Notes under the pieces: model-generated | Told to the model about the DNA's origin: nothing | The model's database searches: none | Seen by the model: only the letters and a program-made list of their open reading frames with translations | Made by a program: the position numbers and the translations under genes | In this document: positions 7,967 through 17,073 of the stretch, one piece after another | Layout of the letters: each line of letters begins with the position of its first letter | Position numbering within the stretch: the first letter of the stretch is position 1 | Origin: Arthrobacter sp. SDTb3-6 | GTDB taxonomy: Bacteria > Actinomycetota > Actinomycetes > Actinomycetales > Micrococcaceae | Reading direction: 5' to 3' | Assembly: GCF_013376095.1 (NCBI RefSeq) | Contig: NZ_JAAMFN010000003.1 | Span: 121,179 to 185,178 of the forward strand | DNA: 64,000 bases

Positions 7967-8434
7967 GTGTTTCGAATCCTCTTTGTCACCCCCGAAATCC
8001 CCGGCAACACCGGCAACGCCATCCGCCTGGCCGCCATCACCGGGGCCGAACTGCACCTCGTGGAGCCGCTCGGCTTTGACTTCGGGGACGCAAAGCTGCG
8101 CCGTGCCGGGCTGGACTACCACGACCTTGCCGTGGTCACCGTCCACGCCACGCTCGAGGCGGCATGGGAGGCCCTCGCACCGGAACGCGTCTTTGCCTTC
8201 ACCTCGGACGGGGAGACCAGCTACACGGACATTGCCTACCGGCCCGGGGACGTGCTCATGTTCGGCCGCGAATCCGTGGGCCTGCCGGAGGACGTCAAGC
8301 ATGATGCCCACGTGACCAGCCGTGTCCGGCTGCCCATGCTCCCGTCCCTGAGGTCGCTCAACCTGGCCAACTCGGCCTCAATCGCCGTCTACGAGGCCTG
8401 GCGCCAAAACGGCTTTTCCGGGGCCCGGCTCTAA
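7967..8434 (+). CDS. trmL: tRNA (cytidine(34)-2'-O)-methyltransferase
   Basis: SPOUT-class methyltransferase that adds a 2'-O-methyl group to the wobble nucleotide of leucine tRNAs. The 155-residue length is exactly that of TrmL/YibK. Family motifs are visible: PEIPGNTGNAIRLAA near the N-terminus, LMFGRESVGLP in the middle and SLNLANSASIAVYEAWRQ in the C-terminal knot that binds S-adenosylmethionine. It starts with GTG six bases after a TAAGCT box, the pattern of a leaderless transcript, and it has no ribosome site of its own. The methyltransferase downstream is separated by 52 bases and has its own strong ribosome site. Confidence 0.93.
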   Translation: MFRILFVTPEIPGNTGNAIRLAAITGAELHLVEPLGFDFGDAKLRRAGLDYHDLAVVTVHATLEAAWEALAPERVFAFTSDGETSYTDIAYRPGDVLMFGRESVGLPEDVKHDAHVTSRVRLPMLPSLRSLNLANSASIAVYEAWRQNGFSGARL

Positions 8435-8486
8435 CCGCCACCGCCCGCCCACCGTTTACAACCCACCACCCCCACTGGAGGCATGC

Positions 8487-9290
8487 ATGTCCGCTCGCGA
8501 TCCCGGCCTGGCTTTCACCGACGGCGCCCTGCAATTTGAACTGTGGGCGGACAAGCTCTGGGATCCCATGGGCCGCGACGTGGCCGCGGCCGCCGTGCTC
8601 CAGCCCGGCGAAAAGGTGCTCGACGCCTGCTGCGGCACCGGTGCCGCCACGCTGCCGGCCGCCCTGGCCGTGGGCCCCCAGGGGACGGTCGACGGCGTCG
8701 ACCTCTCCACCGGGCTGTTGCGGATCGCCGCGGCCAACCTCGCCGAGCGGGGCATCCTGAACACGACGCTGACCGAGGCCGATGTCACCCAATGGCGCGG
8801 CCACCGCACCTTTGACGCCGTGCTGTGCTCCTACAGCATGTTTTTCTTCGCCGACATGGAAGCCGGCGTGGAACACCTCGCCTCCATGCTGCGCCCGGGC
8901 GGACGTTTCGTCACCAGCACCTGGGTGGAGGGGGCACTGGAACCCTTCGCCGGCCGCATCCTGGACGCTGCCATCAAGGAACGCCCCCGGCTGGCCGGGG
9001 TGGTGCCGGTGGCGAACCAGAACATGGCGAAGATCGCTTCGGCCCGGTCGCTGGCCGACTGGCTCACGGCCCGCGGACTCCAGGACGTTGCCGTGTCCAC
9101 CCACCCGCTCACCCTGTCCGTGGACGACGACATGGCGTGGAACCTGGTCATGGGCAGCGGCTGGCGCACCCTGCTCCCCCGCGACCCCGAGGCCATCGCA
9201 CGCGTGCGCAAGGACTTCATCCAGTCCGTGGGTCCGCGGGTTGAGATGAATTCCGACGCGCTGATCGGAATCGGCTCGGTCCCGGCGTAG
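8487..9290 (+). CDS. Class I SAM-dependent methyltransferase
   Basis: A 267-residue Rossmann-fold methyltransferase of the UbiE/Methyltransf_11 type. Motif I is VLDACCGTGAATLP near residue 48, the acidic end of strand 2 is VDGVDLS near residue 70, and the post-motif FDAVLCSYSMFFF is near residue 110. The FELWADKLWDPMG start resembles small-molecule methyltransferases rather than rRNA or DNA enzymes. A GGAGG ribosome site six bases before the ATG fixes the start. No pathway gene adjoins it, so the acceptor cannot be named. Confidence 0.8.
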   Translation: MSARDPGLAFTDGALQFELWADKLWDPMGRDVAAAAVLQPGEKVLDACCGTGAATLPAALAVGPQGTVDGVDLSTGLLRIAAANLAERGILNTTLTEADVTQWRGHRTFDAVLCSYSMFFFADMEAGVEHLASMLRPGGRFVTSTWVEGALEPFAGRILDAAIKERPRLAGVVPVANQNMAKIASARSLADWLTARGLQDVAVSTHPLTLSVDDDMAWNLVMGSGWRTLLPRDPEAIARVRKDFIQSVGPRVEMNSDALIGIGSVPA

Positions 9291-9378
9291 CCAGCTGGAA
9301 GCTGGGAATATCCTGGCAATTTCCCACTGCCCCTTGCCGGGGCGGCGCCGTTCTGAAAGTCTCCGACGAGATCGCATT

Positions 9379-9417
9379 GACCGTAAATGACGGTCTGCTT
9401 GACAAGACCTGTCAAGC
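9379..9417. promoter_or_regulatory. Two adjacent inverted repeats upstream of the sedolisin gene
   Basis: GACCGT-AAATG-ACGGTC (9379-9395) is followed after one base by GCTTGACA-AGACC-TGTCAAGC (9397-9417). Both are perfect. They lie 34-72 bases before the protease ATG, where they could be repressor sites or fold in the 5' leader. The second repeat contains a TTGACA on each strand. Confidence 0.5.
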
Positions 9418-9450
9418 GGGCGGCGATCGTTCCCGAAGGAGTTTTCATCG

Positions 9451-10647
9451 ATGAAAAGAATCCTCGCCCTGGCAGGCTCCGGCCTGCTCGTGCTGGCAGC
9501 CCTCGTTGCAGGGTCCGCGCCGGCACAGGCCGCGCCGTCGCACCGCTCCATCCAGGTTTGCGCGACGCCCCGGCATGGCGACGCCGCGTGCACCGCCCGC
9601 CAGGCGGCAGATCCCGCCGGCCGGCCCGTCACCAACGCCGGCGCCCCGCCGTCCACGGCCCTCACCCCGACCCAGCTCAAGAGCGCGTACAACCTCACGG
9701 GCCTCGCTTCCGGCGGGCGCACCGTGGCCATCGTGGACGCCTACGGCTACCCGAACCTTGAGCGTGACCTTGGCGTCTACCGCTCACAGTTCGGCCTGCC
9801 CCCGTGCACCACGGCCAATGGGTGCCTGCGCATCGTCAACCAGACGGGCGGGAGCAAACTGCCACGCATGAACACCGGCTGGGCGCAGGAACAGGCACTC
9901 GACGTCGACGCCGTCTCGGCCGCCTGCCCCGACTGCAGGATCACGGTCCTGCAGGCCAGCACCGCCTCCTTTGCCAACCTCGGCACGGCCGTCCAGACGG
10001 CGGCGAAGATGCCCGGCGTCGTCGCCATCTCCAACAGTTACGGCGGCTCCGACGCGTCCGACTCAAGCTACGGGCAGTACTACAACTTCCCGGGCATCGC
10101 GGTCACGGCCAGTGCCGGCGACAACGGCTACCAAGGCGCGTCCTATCCGGCGTCCTCACGCTACGTGGTCGCCGTGGGCGGCACGTCCCTCGCGCCCGCG
10201 TCCAACACGCGCGGCTGGAGCGAGTCGGTGTGGAGCGGGACCGGCTCGGGCTGTTCCGGCCTCAACGCGGCCCTGCCCGCGGCATCGTCGTCGAACACGG
10301 GCTGCGCAGGACGGGCCATGAACGACGTCTCCGCCGCCTCCGACCCCAACGTCGGCGGGCTCGCCGTCTACTACCCGACCTCAAGCTCGTCCTCGACCTG
10401 GGGCCAGTTCGGCGGGACCAGCGAGGCCTCGCCGATTATCGCCTCGGTGTACGCCCTGAGCGGCAACACCGGCTCCGCCGCGACCGGCAGCTACGCCAAC
10501 GCCATCCCGTATGGCCACGCCGGCAGCCTGTTCGACGTCACGTCCGGCTCAAACGGCACGTGCCCGACGGCGCAGTGGTGCACCGCGGGGACGGCCTGGG
10601 ACGGTCCCACCGGTCTGGGCACCCCGAACGGTGTGGCCGGCTTCTAG
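9451..10647 (+). CDS. Secreted sedolisin-family (S53) serine-carboxyl peptidase
   Basis: A 398-residue exported endopeptidase. Residues 1-28 are a classical signal peptide ending APAQAA. The catalytic set of sedolisins is present: E147 and D151 in WAQEQALDVDA, D224 in SAGDNG and S324 in GGTSEASP. The C-terminal DVTSG and WDGPTGLGTPNG segments form the family's calcium site. Only about 65 residues separate the signal peptide from the catalytic core, so the usual propeptide of around 180 residues is missing. This and the subtilase at the left edge make two secreted proteases within 10 kb. An AAGGAG ribosome site supports the ATG. Sedolisins usually work at acid pH; the natural substrate is not deducible. 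Confidence 0.9.
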   Translation: MKRILALAGSGLLVLAALVAGSAPAQAAPSHRSIQVCATPRHGDAACTARQAADPAGRPVTNAGAPPSTALTPTQLKSAYNLTGLASGGRTVAIVDAYGYPNLERDLGVYRSQFGLPPCTTANGCLRIVNQTGGSKLPRMNTGWAQEQALDVDAVSAACPDCRITVLQASTASFANLGTAVQTAAKMPGVVAISNSYGGSDASDSSYGQYYNFPGIAVTASAGDNGYQGASYPASSRYVVAVGGTSLAPASNTRGWSESVWSGTGSGCSGLNAALPAASSSNTGCAGRAMNDVSAASDPNVGGLAVYYPTSSSSSTWGQFGGTSEASPIIASVYALSGNTGSAATGSYANAIPYGHAGSLFDVTSGSNGTCPTAQWCTAGTAWDGPTGLGTPNGVAGF

Positions 10648-10667
10648 CGGAAGCGGCCGGCGAAAGC

Positions 10668-10700
10668 TCCCGGCAGGCCCGCTGTTCGGGCCTGCCGGGA
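10668..10700. terminator. Bidirectional terminator hairpin
   Basis: A perfect 14-base stem (TCCCGGCAGGCCCG and its complement) with a CTGTT loop lies between the convergent sedolisin and etfA genes. It begins 20 bases after the sedolisin stop and ends 9 bases before the etfA stop, so it can serve both. There is no T-run. Confidence 0.75.
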
Positions 10701-10709
10701 CCTCTCTGG

Positions 10710-11678
10710 CTACGCCCGGCGGCGCTTGATCTCCTCCACCGCCTGCGGCAGCACCTTGAACAAGTCGCCCACAATGCCAAAGTCGGCGATTTCAAAGATC
10801 GGCGATTCCGGGTCCTTGTTCACGGCCACGATGACCTTGGACGTCTGCATGCCGGCCTTTTGCTGGATGGCGCCGGAGATGCCCACGGAAACATAGAGCT
10901 GCGGGGAGACCTTTTTGCCGGTCTGGCCCACCTGCGCGGTGTGCGCAATCCAGCCGGCGTCCGTTGCAGCGCGGGACGCGCCCACGGCCGCACCGAGCAC
11001 GTCTGCCAGTTCCTCCACCGGGCCAAAATCGCCGTCCACGCCGCGACCGCCCGCCACCACGATCCGCGCGTCCTCCAGCTCCGGCCGGCCCGAAGCGGCC
11101 CGGGGGGTGCGCTGGACAACCCTGGCACCCAGGCTGGCCGGGGCGAAGGCCACCTCAACGCTCTCGACGGCGGGCGCAGCGGCTGCCGCAGCCGGGGCGG
11201 CCTCCACGCTGTGGGACTTGACCGTGATGACGGCAACGGCGGAGGTGGCCCGCGCCACCACGGTGTAGGACCCCGCCAGGACGGACTTTTGCGCCACGAG
11301 CGCGCCGTCAACTGCCTCGACGGCCACGGCGTCGGTGACGACGCCGGCGTTGAGGGCCACACCCACACGCGCGGCGATTTCCTTGCCCTGGGGACCGTTG
11401 TCCAGCAGCACCGCCGTGGCGGACACCGAGGCAGCGGCCTGCGCCACCAGGTCCGCCTTGGGCGCCACAAGGTAGTCGGCGAGCTCGGCCTGCGTGGAGT
11501 GGAGGATGCGGGCAACACCGTAGGCACCGAGCTCCGCGGCCAGTTCGGCGCCGACGGGCCCGGCCACCACGGCTACGGGCTCGCCCGCGGCACGGGCCAG
11601 CGTCAGCAGCTGGAGGGCGGTGGGGTGCAGCCGGCCGGGAGTGTCGACCTGGTCGATAAAAACAACAATGGTTCCCAT
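10710..11678 (-). CDS. etfA: Electron transfer flavoprotein alpha subunit (first copy)
   Basis: FAD-carrying subunit of the ETF heterodimer, which takes electrons from acyl-CoA dehydrogenases and passes them to the membrane quinone pool. 322 residues. The C-terminal FAD domain contains [46 protein letters not shown] and [12 protein letters not shown], the standard family signature. ATG 11678 was chosen because it begins the conserved first strand ([12 protein letters not shown]) and has an AAGGA site; the open frame upstream is an overlap with etfB. It follows etfB by 10 bases in one operon. A second etfBA pair lies at about 30-31 kb. Confidence 0.95.
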   Translation of the reverse strand: MGTIVVFIDQVDTPGRLHPTALQLLTLARAAGEPVAVVAGPVGAELAAELGAYGVARILHSTQAELADYLVAPKADLVAQAAASVSATAVLLDNGPQGKEIAARVGVALNAGVVTDAVAVEAVDGALVAQKSVLAGSYTVVARATSAVAVITVKSHSVEAAPAAAAAAPAVESVEVAFAPASLGARVVQRTPRAASGRPELEDARIVVAGGRGVDGDFGPVEELADVLGAAVGASRAATDAGWIAHTAQVGQTGKKVSPQLYVSVGISGAIQQKAGMQTSKVIVAVNKDPESPIFEIADFGIVGDLFKVLPQAVEEIKRRRA

Positions 11679-11688
11679 GTGCGAATCC

Positions 11689-12495
11689 TTAGATGAGTTT
11701 CTGCGCGGCCAGGAAGTCGGCCAGGGCAATGCCTGCCTCGCCCGAGTCGGTGATGATGGTGCCGGCCGTGCGGGCCGGGCGTTCGGCGGCGGCATCCACG
11801 CGGGTCAGCGACCCTGCGGGCCCGACGGCGTCCGCGGCCAGCCCCAGCTCGGCGAGGGTGACGGTGGTGACCTTCTTTTTCTTGGCCGCGAGGATGCCCT
11901 TGAAGTTCGGGTAGCGGGGCTCGTTGGCCTGGTCCGTGACGGACACCAGCACGGGCAGGGCGGCCTGGATTTCCTCGCTGAAGTCGTCGCTGTCCCGCCG
12001 GGCCGTCACGGTGCTGCCCTCCACCTGAAGCGATGAGGCGAAGGTCAGCTGCGGCAGGCCCAGCCGGGCGGACAGCTGCGCGGGGACGAGCGAGGTTTCG
12101 CCGTCGGTGGAGGCCATGCCGGTGATGACCAGGTCCACGGCGCCCAGGGACTTGATGGCGGCGGCCAGCGCCAGCGAGGTGGCGGAGGCGTCGGAGCCGG
12201 CCAGGGCGTCATCGCTGACGTGAAGGCCCTCGGTGGCACCGATCTGCAGGGATTTCTTGACCGCTGCCGCTGCGGCGGCCGGGCCCAATGTCAGGGCTGT
12301 GACCCTGTTGCCTGCCTTCGCGCCGCCGCGGGCGTCGGTGAGCGCCAGGGCGGCCTCCAGCGCGTATTCATCCAGTTCGCTCAGGATGCTTTCGTTGCGG
12401 TCCATGCGGTGGCCATCGCCTGTGAGGTGCCGGTCAAATTGCGTGTCTGGCACGTATTTGACCAGTACCACAATGTTCAGTGCTGAGTTTTCCAC
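11689..12495 (-). CDS. etfB: Electron transfer flavoprotein beta subunit (first copy)
   Basis: AMP-binding beta subunit of ETF, 268 residues. It has the family's [12 protein letters not shown] start, [15 protein letters not shown], and the signature around [23 protein letters not shown]. The KGILAAKK segment is the recognition-loop region that docks with acyl-CoA dehydrogenases. It starts at GTG 12495 with AAAGGACA upstream. It is the first gene of a two-gene operon with etfA, and no dehydrogenase gene adjoins it, so this is probably the housekeeping ETF. The upstream region has no further gene before the htrA terminator. Confidence 0.95.
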   Translation of the reverse strand: MENSALNIVVLVKYVPDTQFDRHLTGDGHRMDRNESILSELDEYALEAALALTDARGGAKAGNRVTALTLGPAAAAAAVKKSLQIGATEGLHVSDDALAGSDASATSLALAAAIKSLGAVDLVITGMASTDGETSLVPAQLSARLGLPQLTFASSLQVEGSTVTARRDSDDFSEEIQAALPVLVSVTDQANEPRYPNFKGILAAKKKKVTTVTLAELGLAADAVGPAGSLTRVDAAAERPARTAGTIITDSGEAGIALADFLAAQKLI

Positions 12496-12674
12496 TACTG
12501 TCCTTTGTGTCAGGGACGCATCGTTCCCGCCCCGTTCCCAGTGCTGGGCCGGAAGCGGCGGAGTGTCCTGAAGCCTGTCCCCAACAGCTTAGTTCGTACC
12601 GGTCCGGAGCCGGAATTTCCCGGGTCGCTTCTTTACCAACGGCGAAATTGTCCGTCGGCCGCGGCTGCCGCACC

Positions 12675-12729
12675 CCGCACACGCGGAAGGCGCCGGGACA
12701 TTGCGTCCCGGCGCCTTCCGCGTGTGCGG
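12675..12729 (-). terminator. Perfect 25-base-pair hairpin after htrA
   Basis: Arms at 12675-12699 and 12705-12729 are exact complements of 25 bases with the 5-base loop ATTGC. The hairpin begins 12 bases after the htrA stop on the minus strand and lies well before etfB, so it most likely terminates htrA. The stem is unusually long and free of mismatches, and no T-tract follows. Confidence 0.75.
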
Positions 12730-12741
12730 TCCCGGATCCGG

Positions 12742-14490
12742 TCAGCTGCTGGCCTGCAGCGTGTCCAGGGTGACATCGGCCTGCATGGTCTTGCCGTTGC
12801 GGATGAAGGTGACCTTGACGGTGGCCCCTCCGGCCTGCTCACGGACCGCGGCCGTCAGGCCCGACGCGTCGGAGATGGTGCGGTTGCCGAACTGGGTGAT
12901 CACATCGCCCTTTTGCAGGCCCGCCTTCGCCGCCGCGCTGCCGGAGGACACCCGGGCCACCGTGGCCCCGGAGGAGAACTGGCTGTTCTGTCCGAGGGCG
13001 GAAGTGCCGCTGACTTCGACGCCCAGCTGGCCGTGTGTGGCCTTGCCCGTCGCGATGATCTCCTGCGCGACGCGCTTGGCGTGGTCGATCGGGATGGAGA
13101 AGCCCACGCCGATGTTCCCGCTCTGGCTGGTGGAACTCGAGGAACTGCCGGTGGAGGCAATGGCGACGTTGACGCCAATGATCTGGCCGTTGGTGTTGAC
13201 CAGCGCGCCACCGGAGTTGCCGGGGTTGATGGCGGCGTCGGTCTGGATCACATTCAGGTTCACGGAGCCGGTGGCCGCCGCATTGTTCTGCCCGCCCCCG
13301 GGAGGGGAGAACTGGAAGCCGCCGTTGCCCCCGCCGTCCTGGCCCTGCGGGGATCCGTCGCCGGGCGTGGACGGAACGGCCGAGGAGGCCACCTGGATGG
13401 TCCGGTTCAGCGTCGAGACGATGCCGTCGGTGACTGTGCCGTCCAGGCCCAGCGGCGAACCGATCGCGATGACCGTGTCGCCGACATTGATCTTGTTTGA
13501 ATCCCCCAGCGTGGCCGGCACCAGGTTCGGGGCATCAATCTTCACGACGGCGAGGTCGGAGAGCGGGTCGGTGCCGACCACCTTGGCCGCGTACACCTTG
13601 CCGTCGCTGGTCTGCACCTGGATCGTGGCGTGGGCCGCCTGGCCGTCCAGCGTCACGACGTGGGTGTTGGTCAGGATGTGCCCCGCCGTGTCCAGGACGA
13701 TCCCGGATCCCGTGCCGCCGGAGTTGCCGCTGGTGGCGGAAATGGTCACCACGGACGGCATGGCCTTGGCTGCGGCCGCCGACACGGCGTTGACCGAAGT
13801 GGGGTTGTTGACCACCAGGGGCGCGGCCGGCTGGTTGGACGCCGCCACGACGCCCGAGTTCTGGCCCGCCACCAGGAACGACGTCCCGGCCGCCACGCCG
13901 CCGCCAATGAGTGCCGCGGCCACCACGCTCGCCGCGAACAGCCCCATGCCCACCTTCCGGCGCTGCTTGGAGGGCGCATTCACCGCCGGGGCGAGCGTGT
14001 GCGGATAGGCGTTCGACGCCGGGTATCCGGCACCTGCATGCGTGCCGGCACCGGCCTGTTGTTCCGGGGTGCCTGCCATCTGTCCGTAGGCCGGTTGGCC
14101 CTGCTGTGCATCCTGCGGGGCATGCCGGCCGTACGCGGGGGCGGCATGGACGTCGGGGCCGGACTGGGGCCCCGTCGACGGCGCGGCCGCCGGGGGCTGC
14201 GGGTAGGAGTGGCCGGCCCCGCCGTACGGCCGGGCGTCGTCAGCGGCCGCCTGGGGTTCCTGCTGCTGCGGCGTGCCGGATTGGGGCGCCTGCCACTGTT
14301 GGGTGGTCTCCGGCACGGGCCGCTGGATCGGCGCGGTCGGGCTGTTGTTTTCCTGCTGTGCCGGTTCCTGCTGTGCCGGTTCCTGCTGTGCCGATGTGTC
14401 GAGCGAAGGCGCCACGGCCGGCTGCTCCCGGCGGGCTGCCTCCGGGCCGTCGCTGTTTCGGTTGCTTTCCCCGCCAATGTTCTCGCTCAT
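12742..14490 (-). CDS. HtrA/DegP-type membrane-anchored serine protease with PDZ domain
   Basis: Envelope quality-control protease, 582 residues. Residues 1-175 are a cytoplasmic, Gln/Pro/Ala-rich low-complexity tail that includes three copies of the AQQEP-type unit near residues 35-48. One membrane helix spans about 180-208. The extracytoplasmic trypsin domain has H277 in TNTHVV, D312 in DLAVV and S426 in NPGNSGGAL. A Gly-rich loop of about 35 residues is inserted at 372-407. A single PDZ domain forms the C-terminus (about 485-580). ATG 14490 follows GGGAAAG and is preferred to an ATG 15 bases upstream. It is divergent from the TPM-domain gene, and a PspA gene follows that one, which suggests shared envelope-stress duties. 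Confidence 0.9.
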   Translation of the reverse strand: MSENIGGESNRNSDGPEAARREQPAVAPSLDTSAQQEPAQQEPAQQENNSPTAPIQRPVPETTQQWQAPQSGTPQQQEPQAAADDARPYGGAGHSYPQPPAAAPSTGPQSGPDVHAAPAYGRHAPQDAQQGQPAYGQMAGTPEQQAGAGTHAGAGYPASNAYPHTLAPAVNAPSKQRRKVGMGLFAASVVAAALIGGGVAAGTSFLVAGQNSGVVAASNQPAAPLVVNNPTSVNAVSAAAAKAMPSVVTISATSGNSGGTGSGIVLDTAGHILTNTHVVTLDGQAAHATIQVQTSDGKVYAAKVVGTDPLSDLAVVKIDAPNLVPATLGDSNKINVGDTVIAIGSPLGLDGTVTDGIVSTLNRTIQVASSAVPSTPGDGSPQGQDGGGNGGFQFSPPGGGQNNAAATGSVNLNVIQTDAAINPGNSGGALVNTNGQIIGVNVAIASTGSSSSSTSQSGNIGVGFSIPIDHAKRVAQEIIATGKATHGQLGVEVSGTSALGQNSQFSSGATVARVSSGSAAAKAGLQKGDVITQFGNRTISDASGLTAAVREQAGGATVKVTFIRNGKTMQADVTLDTLQASS

Positions 14491-14766
14491 GAGCTTTCCC
14501 TTCATTCAACAAATCTCGTGATGAACCCTTGATTGATATCCATCATGGTCGGCAGGGCTGATGCCTTTGGGAACGTTCGCTGGAAGGTAGCTGTGAAGAG
14601 CTCCCAGCTTCCATTATGTCGTGGAGTCCGTGCCCGGTCACCGTTGGGACTCCTGGACGCGGGGTCCACACAGTGCGGACACGGGCGCCGTGGATAATTC
14701 CTGCCTAGAATCATTGAGGAAGCACCAGCAATGCTCCTGCCCGTCCAGCGCACATGAAGGTGAGCG

Positions 14767-16917
14767 ATGTTCTCAAGGTCCAGGCCATTTTCCCGACTCC
14801 TCGCGGTGCTGGGATTCGCAGCCCTCATGCTGTGCCCCGCAGCCATCGCCCAGGCCGGAACCCAGGGTGCGCTACAGCCAGGCACTGCGGCATCCCTCAC
14901 GTCCCCGTCCCATGGACTGCCGGCCCGCGCCGTGCAGGCCGGCACCTTAAGGGCCGAGCCTCCCGTGACCATTCCGGCAGGCAGCTACATTGTGGACGAC
15001 GCCCATGTCCTGGGCGGCCGGAAGGCGGACGTCAGCTCCGCCATTGACAAGCTGGCCAAGGACCATGGCCTGACCTTCTTTGTGGTCTACGTCAATTCAT
15101 TCGACGGCATGACGGGCGATGCCTGGGGCACCGAGGTGGCAAACAGCAAGCAGCTGGGCGCCAACGACGCCCTGCTGGTCGTCGCAGTCAAGGACAGGAA
15201 ATACGCACTCCTGGCCGACACCGGCGTGATTCCGGCCGCCAAGAACCAGAACATCCAGGTCAAGGCCATCAAGCCCCAGCTGGCCGCCGGGAACTGGGCA
15301 CAGGCCGCGATCGACGCCGCCGCGGCCCTTGGCGACGCCGCCGGCGGCGGCGCGGGCAACGTGCCCAACCCCACGGGCGGGTACGTGGCGCTGGGCGTGG
15401 GCGCCGTCGTCGTACTGGGCGGTGCGGGAACTGCGCTGGCCATCCGCAGCCGGCGCAAAAAGGCTGCCGCCGACGCCACCGCCCAGGGCTACGGCCCCGA
15501 CGGCAAGCCCCTCGACGCCAACGCGGGGATGACCGTGGAGCAACTGCGCAGCAAGGCCGGTTCGCTGTTGATTGCCGCGGACGACGCCATCAAGAACAGC
15601 GAACACGACATCGGCTTTGCCCAGGCGTCGTATGGGGACGGGGCGGTCAAGCCCTACCAGGCCGCCCTGGCCCGGGCGAAGGAGCACCTGACCGAGTCCT
15701 TCAAGCTGCAGCAGCAACTCGACGACGAAATTCCGGACACGATTGACGAACAACGCCGGTGGCTGGGCGAGATCATCCAGCGCAGCGAAGACGCAAATGC
15801 TGCGCTGGATGCGGAAAAGGCGTCGTTCGACGAACTGCGCGAGCTGGAACGCACGGCCCCGCAGGTGCTGGCGAAGGTCAAGGCCGACGCGGCCCAGGCA
15901 GCCACGGCCGTGGCCTCCTCGGATCAGGCGCTCACCGCGCTGGCCGGCAAATACGCTGATTCAGCCCTTGCCACGGTGCGCGACAACGTCGCGCAGGCGC
16001 GGGAGCGGCTGGCCTTCGTGGACACGGCCGCGGACGACGCCGACGCCAAGCTGGGTGCCGCGGACACCGCGAACGCCGCCCTGTCCGTCAAGGCCGCCGA
16101 GGAGGCGCTGCTGCAGTGCAACGTCCTGCTGGCGGCCATCGGCAAGACCGAGAAGGCCATCAACGACGCCGCCACAACGCTGGGCACCGCACTGCCGGAG
16201 GCGCTGACCGACCTGGAACGGGCCAAGTCCATGGTCGACTCCCCCGAATTTGCCCGCTTCGCGCCCACCGTGGCCGCGGCAGCGTCGGTCCTGCAGGATG
16301 CCAAGGCGCAGGGAGCGGCCGGGCGGACCGATCCCGTTGCACTCCTGGGCGCCGTGCAGGGCGCCCACATCCAGCTGGACGAACTGCTCACCGGCATCCG
16401 GGACCAGCAGCAGCAGGCCCTGCGGGCGCAGGCATCCCTGCAGCAGACCATTGCCGCGGCGCAGGCACACATCTCCGCGGCCCAGGACTTCATTGCGGCC
16501 CGGCGCGGCGGCGTGGGCACGGAAGCGCGCACCCGGCTCTCGGAGGCCCAACGCAACCTCGAGTACGCCATGGCGATTGCTGACAAGGACCCGGCCAACG
16601 CGCTCACCTACGCCCAGCAGGCCCAATCCCTGGCCCAGCAGGCCATCCAGTACGCCCAGCAGGACGTGGACAGGTTTGGCGGCGGCGGCTTTGGCGGCGG
16701 CTACGGAGGGCGCGGCGGCTCGGGCATGGGCGGTGCCATCCTCGGCGGCATCATCGGCGGCCTGCTCGGCAGCGGCGGCGGCTTCGGAGGAGGCTTCGGC
16801 GGAGGTGGCTTTGGTGGCGGATTTGGCGGGGGCGGCGGCGGATTTGGCGGGGGCGGCGGCGGCGGATTTGGCGGGGGCGGCGGCGGCGGATTTGGCGGCA
16901 GCGGCGGCAACTTCTAG
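14767..16917 (+). CDS. TPM-domain membrane protein with coiled-coil and glycine-rich tail
   Basis: A 716-residue exported protein. Residues 1-30 are a signal peptide. Residues about 70-185 form a TPM domain (YIVDDAHVLGG ... LLADTGVIP), a fold found in thylakoid, phosphatase and membrane-stress proteins of uncertain activity. A membrane helix follows near residues 205-225. The long middle part, roughly 250-640, is Ala/Glu/Gln-rich and predicted helical or coiled-coil in the cytoplasm. The last 80 residues are almost only Gly and Phe. An AAGG ribosome site precedes the ATG. The pspA gene begins about 150 bases downstream, and this pairing with PspA is common in actinobacteria, pointing to membrane maintenance. 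The exact role is unknown. Confidence 0.8.
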   Translation: MFSRSRPFSRLLAVLGFAALMLCPAAIAQAGTQGALQPGTAASLTSPSHGLPARAVQAGTLRAEPPVTIPAGSYIVDDAHVLGGRKADVSSAIDKLAKDHGLTFFVVYVNSFDGMTGDAWGTEVANSKQLGANDALLVVAVKDRKYALLADTGVIPAAKNQNIQVKAIKPQLAAGNWAQAAIDAAAALGDAAGGGAGNVPNPTGGYVALGVGAVVVLGGAGTALAIRSRRKKAAADATAQGYGPDGKPLDANAGMTVEQLRSKAGSLLIAADDAIKNSEHDIGFAQASYGDGAVKPYQAALARAKEHLTESFKLQQQLDDEIPDTIDEQRRWLGEIIQRSEDANAALDAEKASFDELRELERTAPQVLAKVKADAAQAATAVASSDQALTALAGKYADSALATVRDNVAQARERLAFVDTAADDADAKLGAADTANAALSVKAAEEALLQCNVLLAAIGKTEKAINDAATTLGTALPEALTDLERAKSMVDSPEFARFAPTVAAAASVLQDAKAQGAAGRTDPVALLGAVQGAHIQLDELLTGIRDQQQQALRAQASLQQTIAAAQAHISAAQDFIAARRGGVGTEARTRLSEAQRNLEYAMAIADKDPANALTYAQQAQSLAQQAIQYAQQDVDRFGGGGFGGGYGGRGGSGMGGAILGGIIGGLLGSGGGFGGGFGGGGFGGGFGGGGGGFGGGGGGGFGGGGGGGFGGSGGNF

Positions 16918-17073
16918 GGCGCCGATTTTGCCCTCCGCCAAGTTCCCCGCCCCACGCCGTGCGCGCCGCGCCACGGTCACCTAGACTCAAAACGAGGTAC
17001 CAGGAAGTTCCGCAAATCAGGCACAAAGAGACAAGCACGGACGATGTTCAACAGTAAAAATAAGGGGAAGAGA

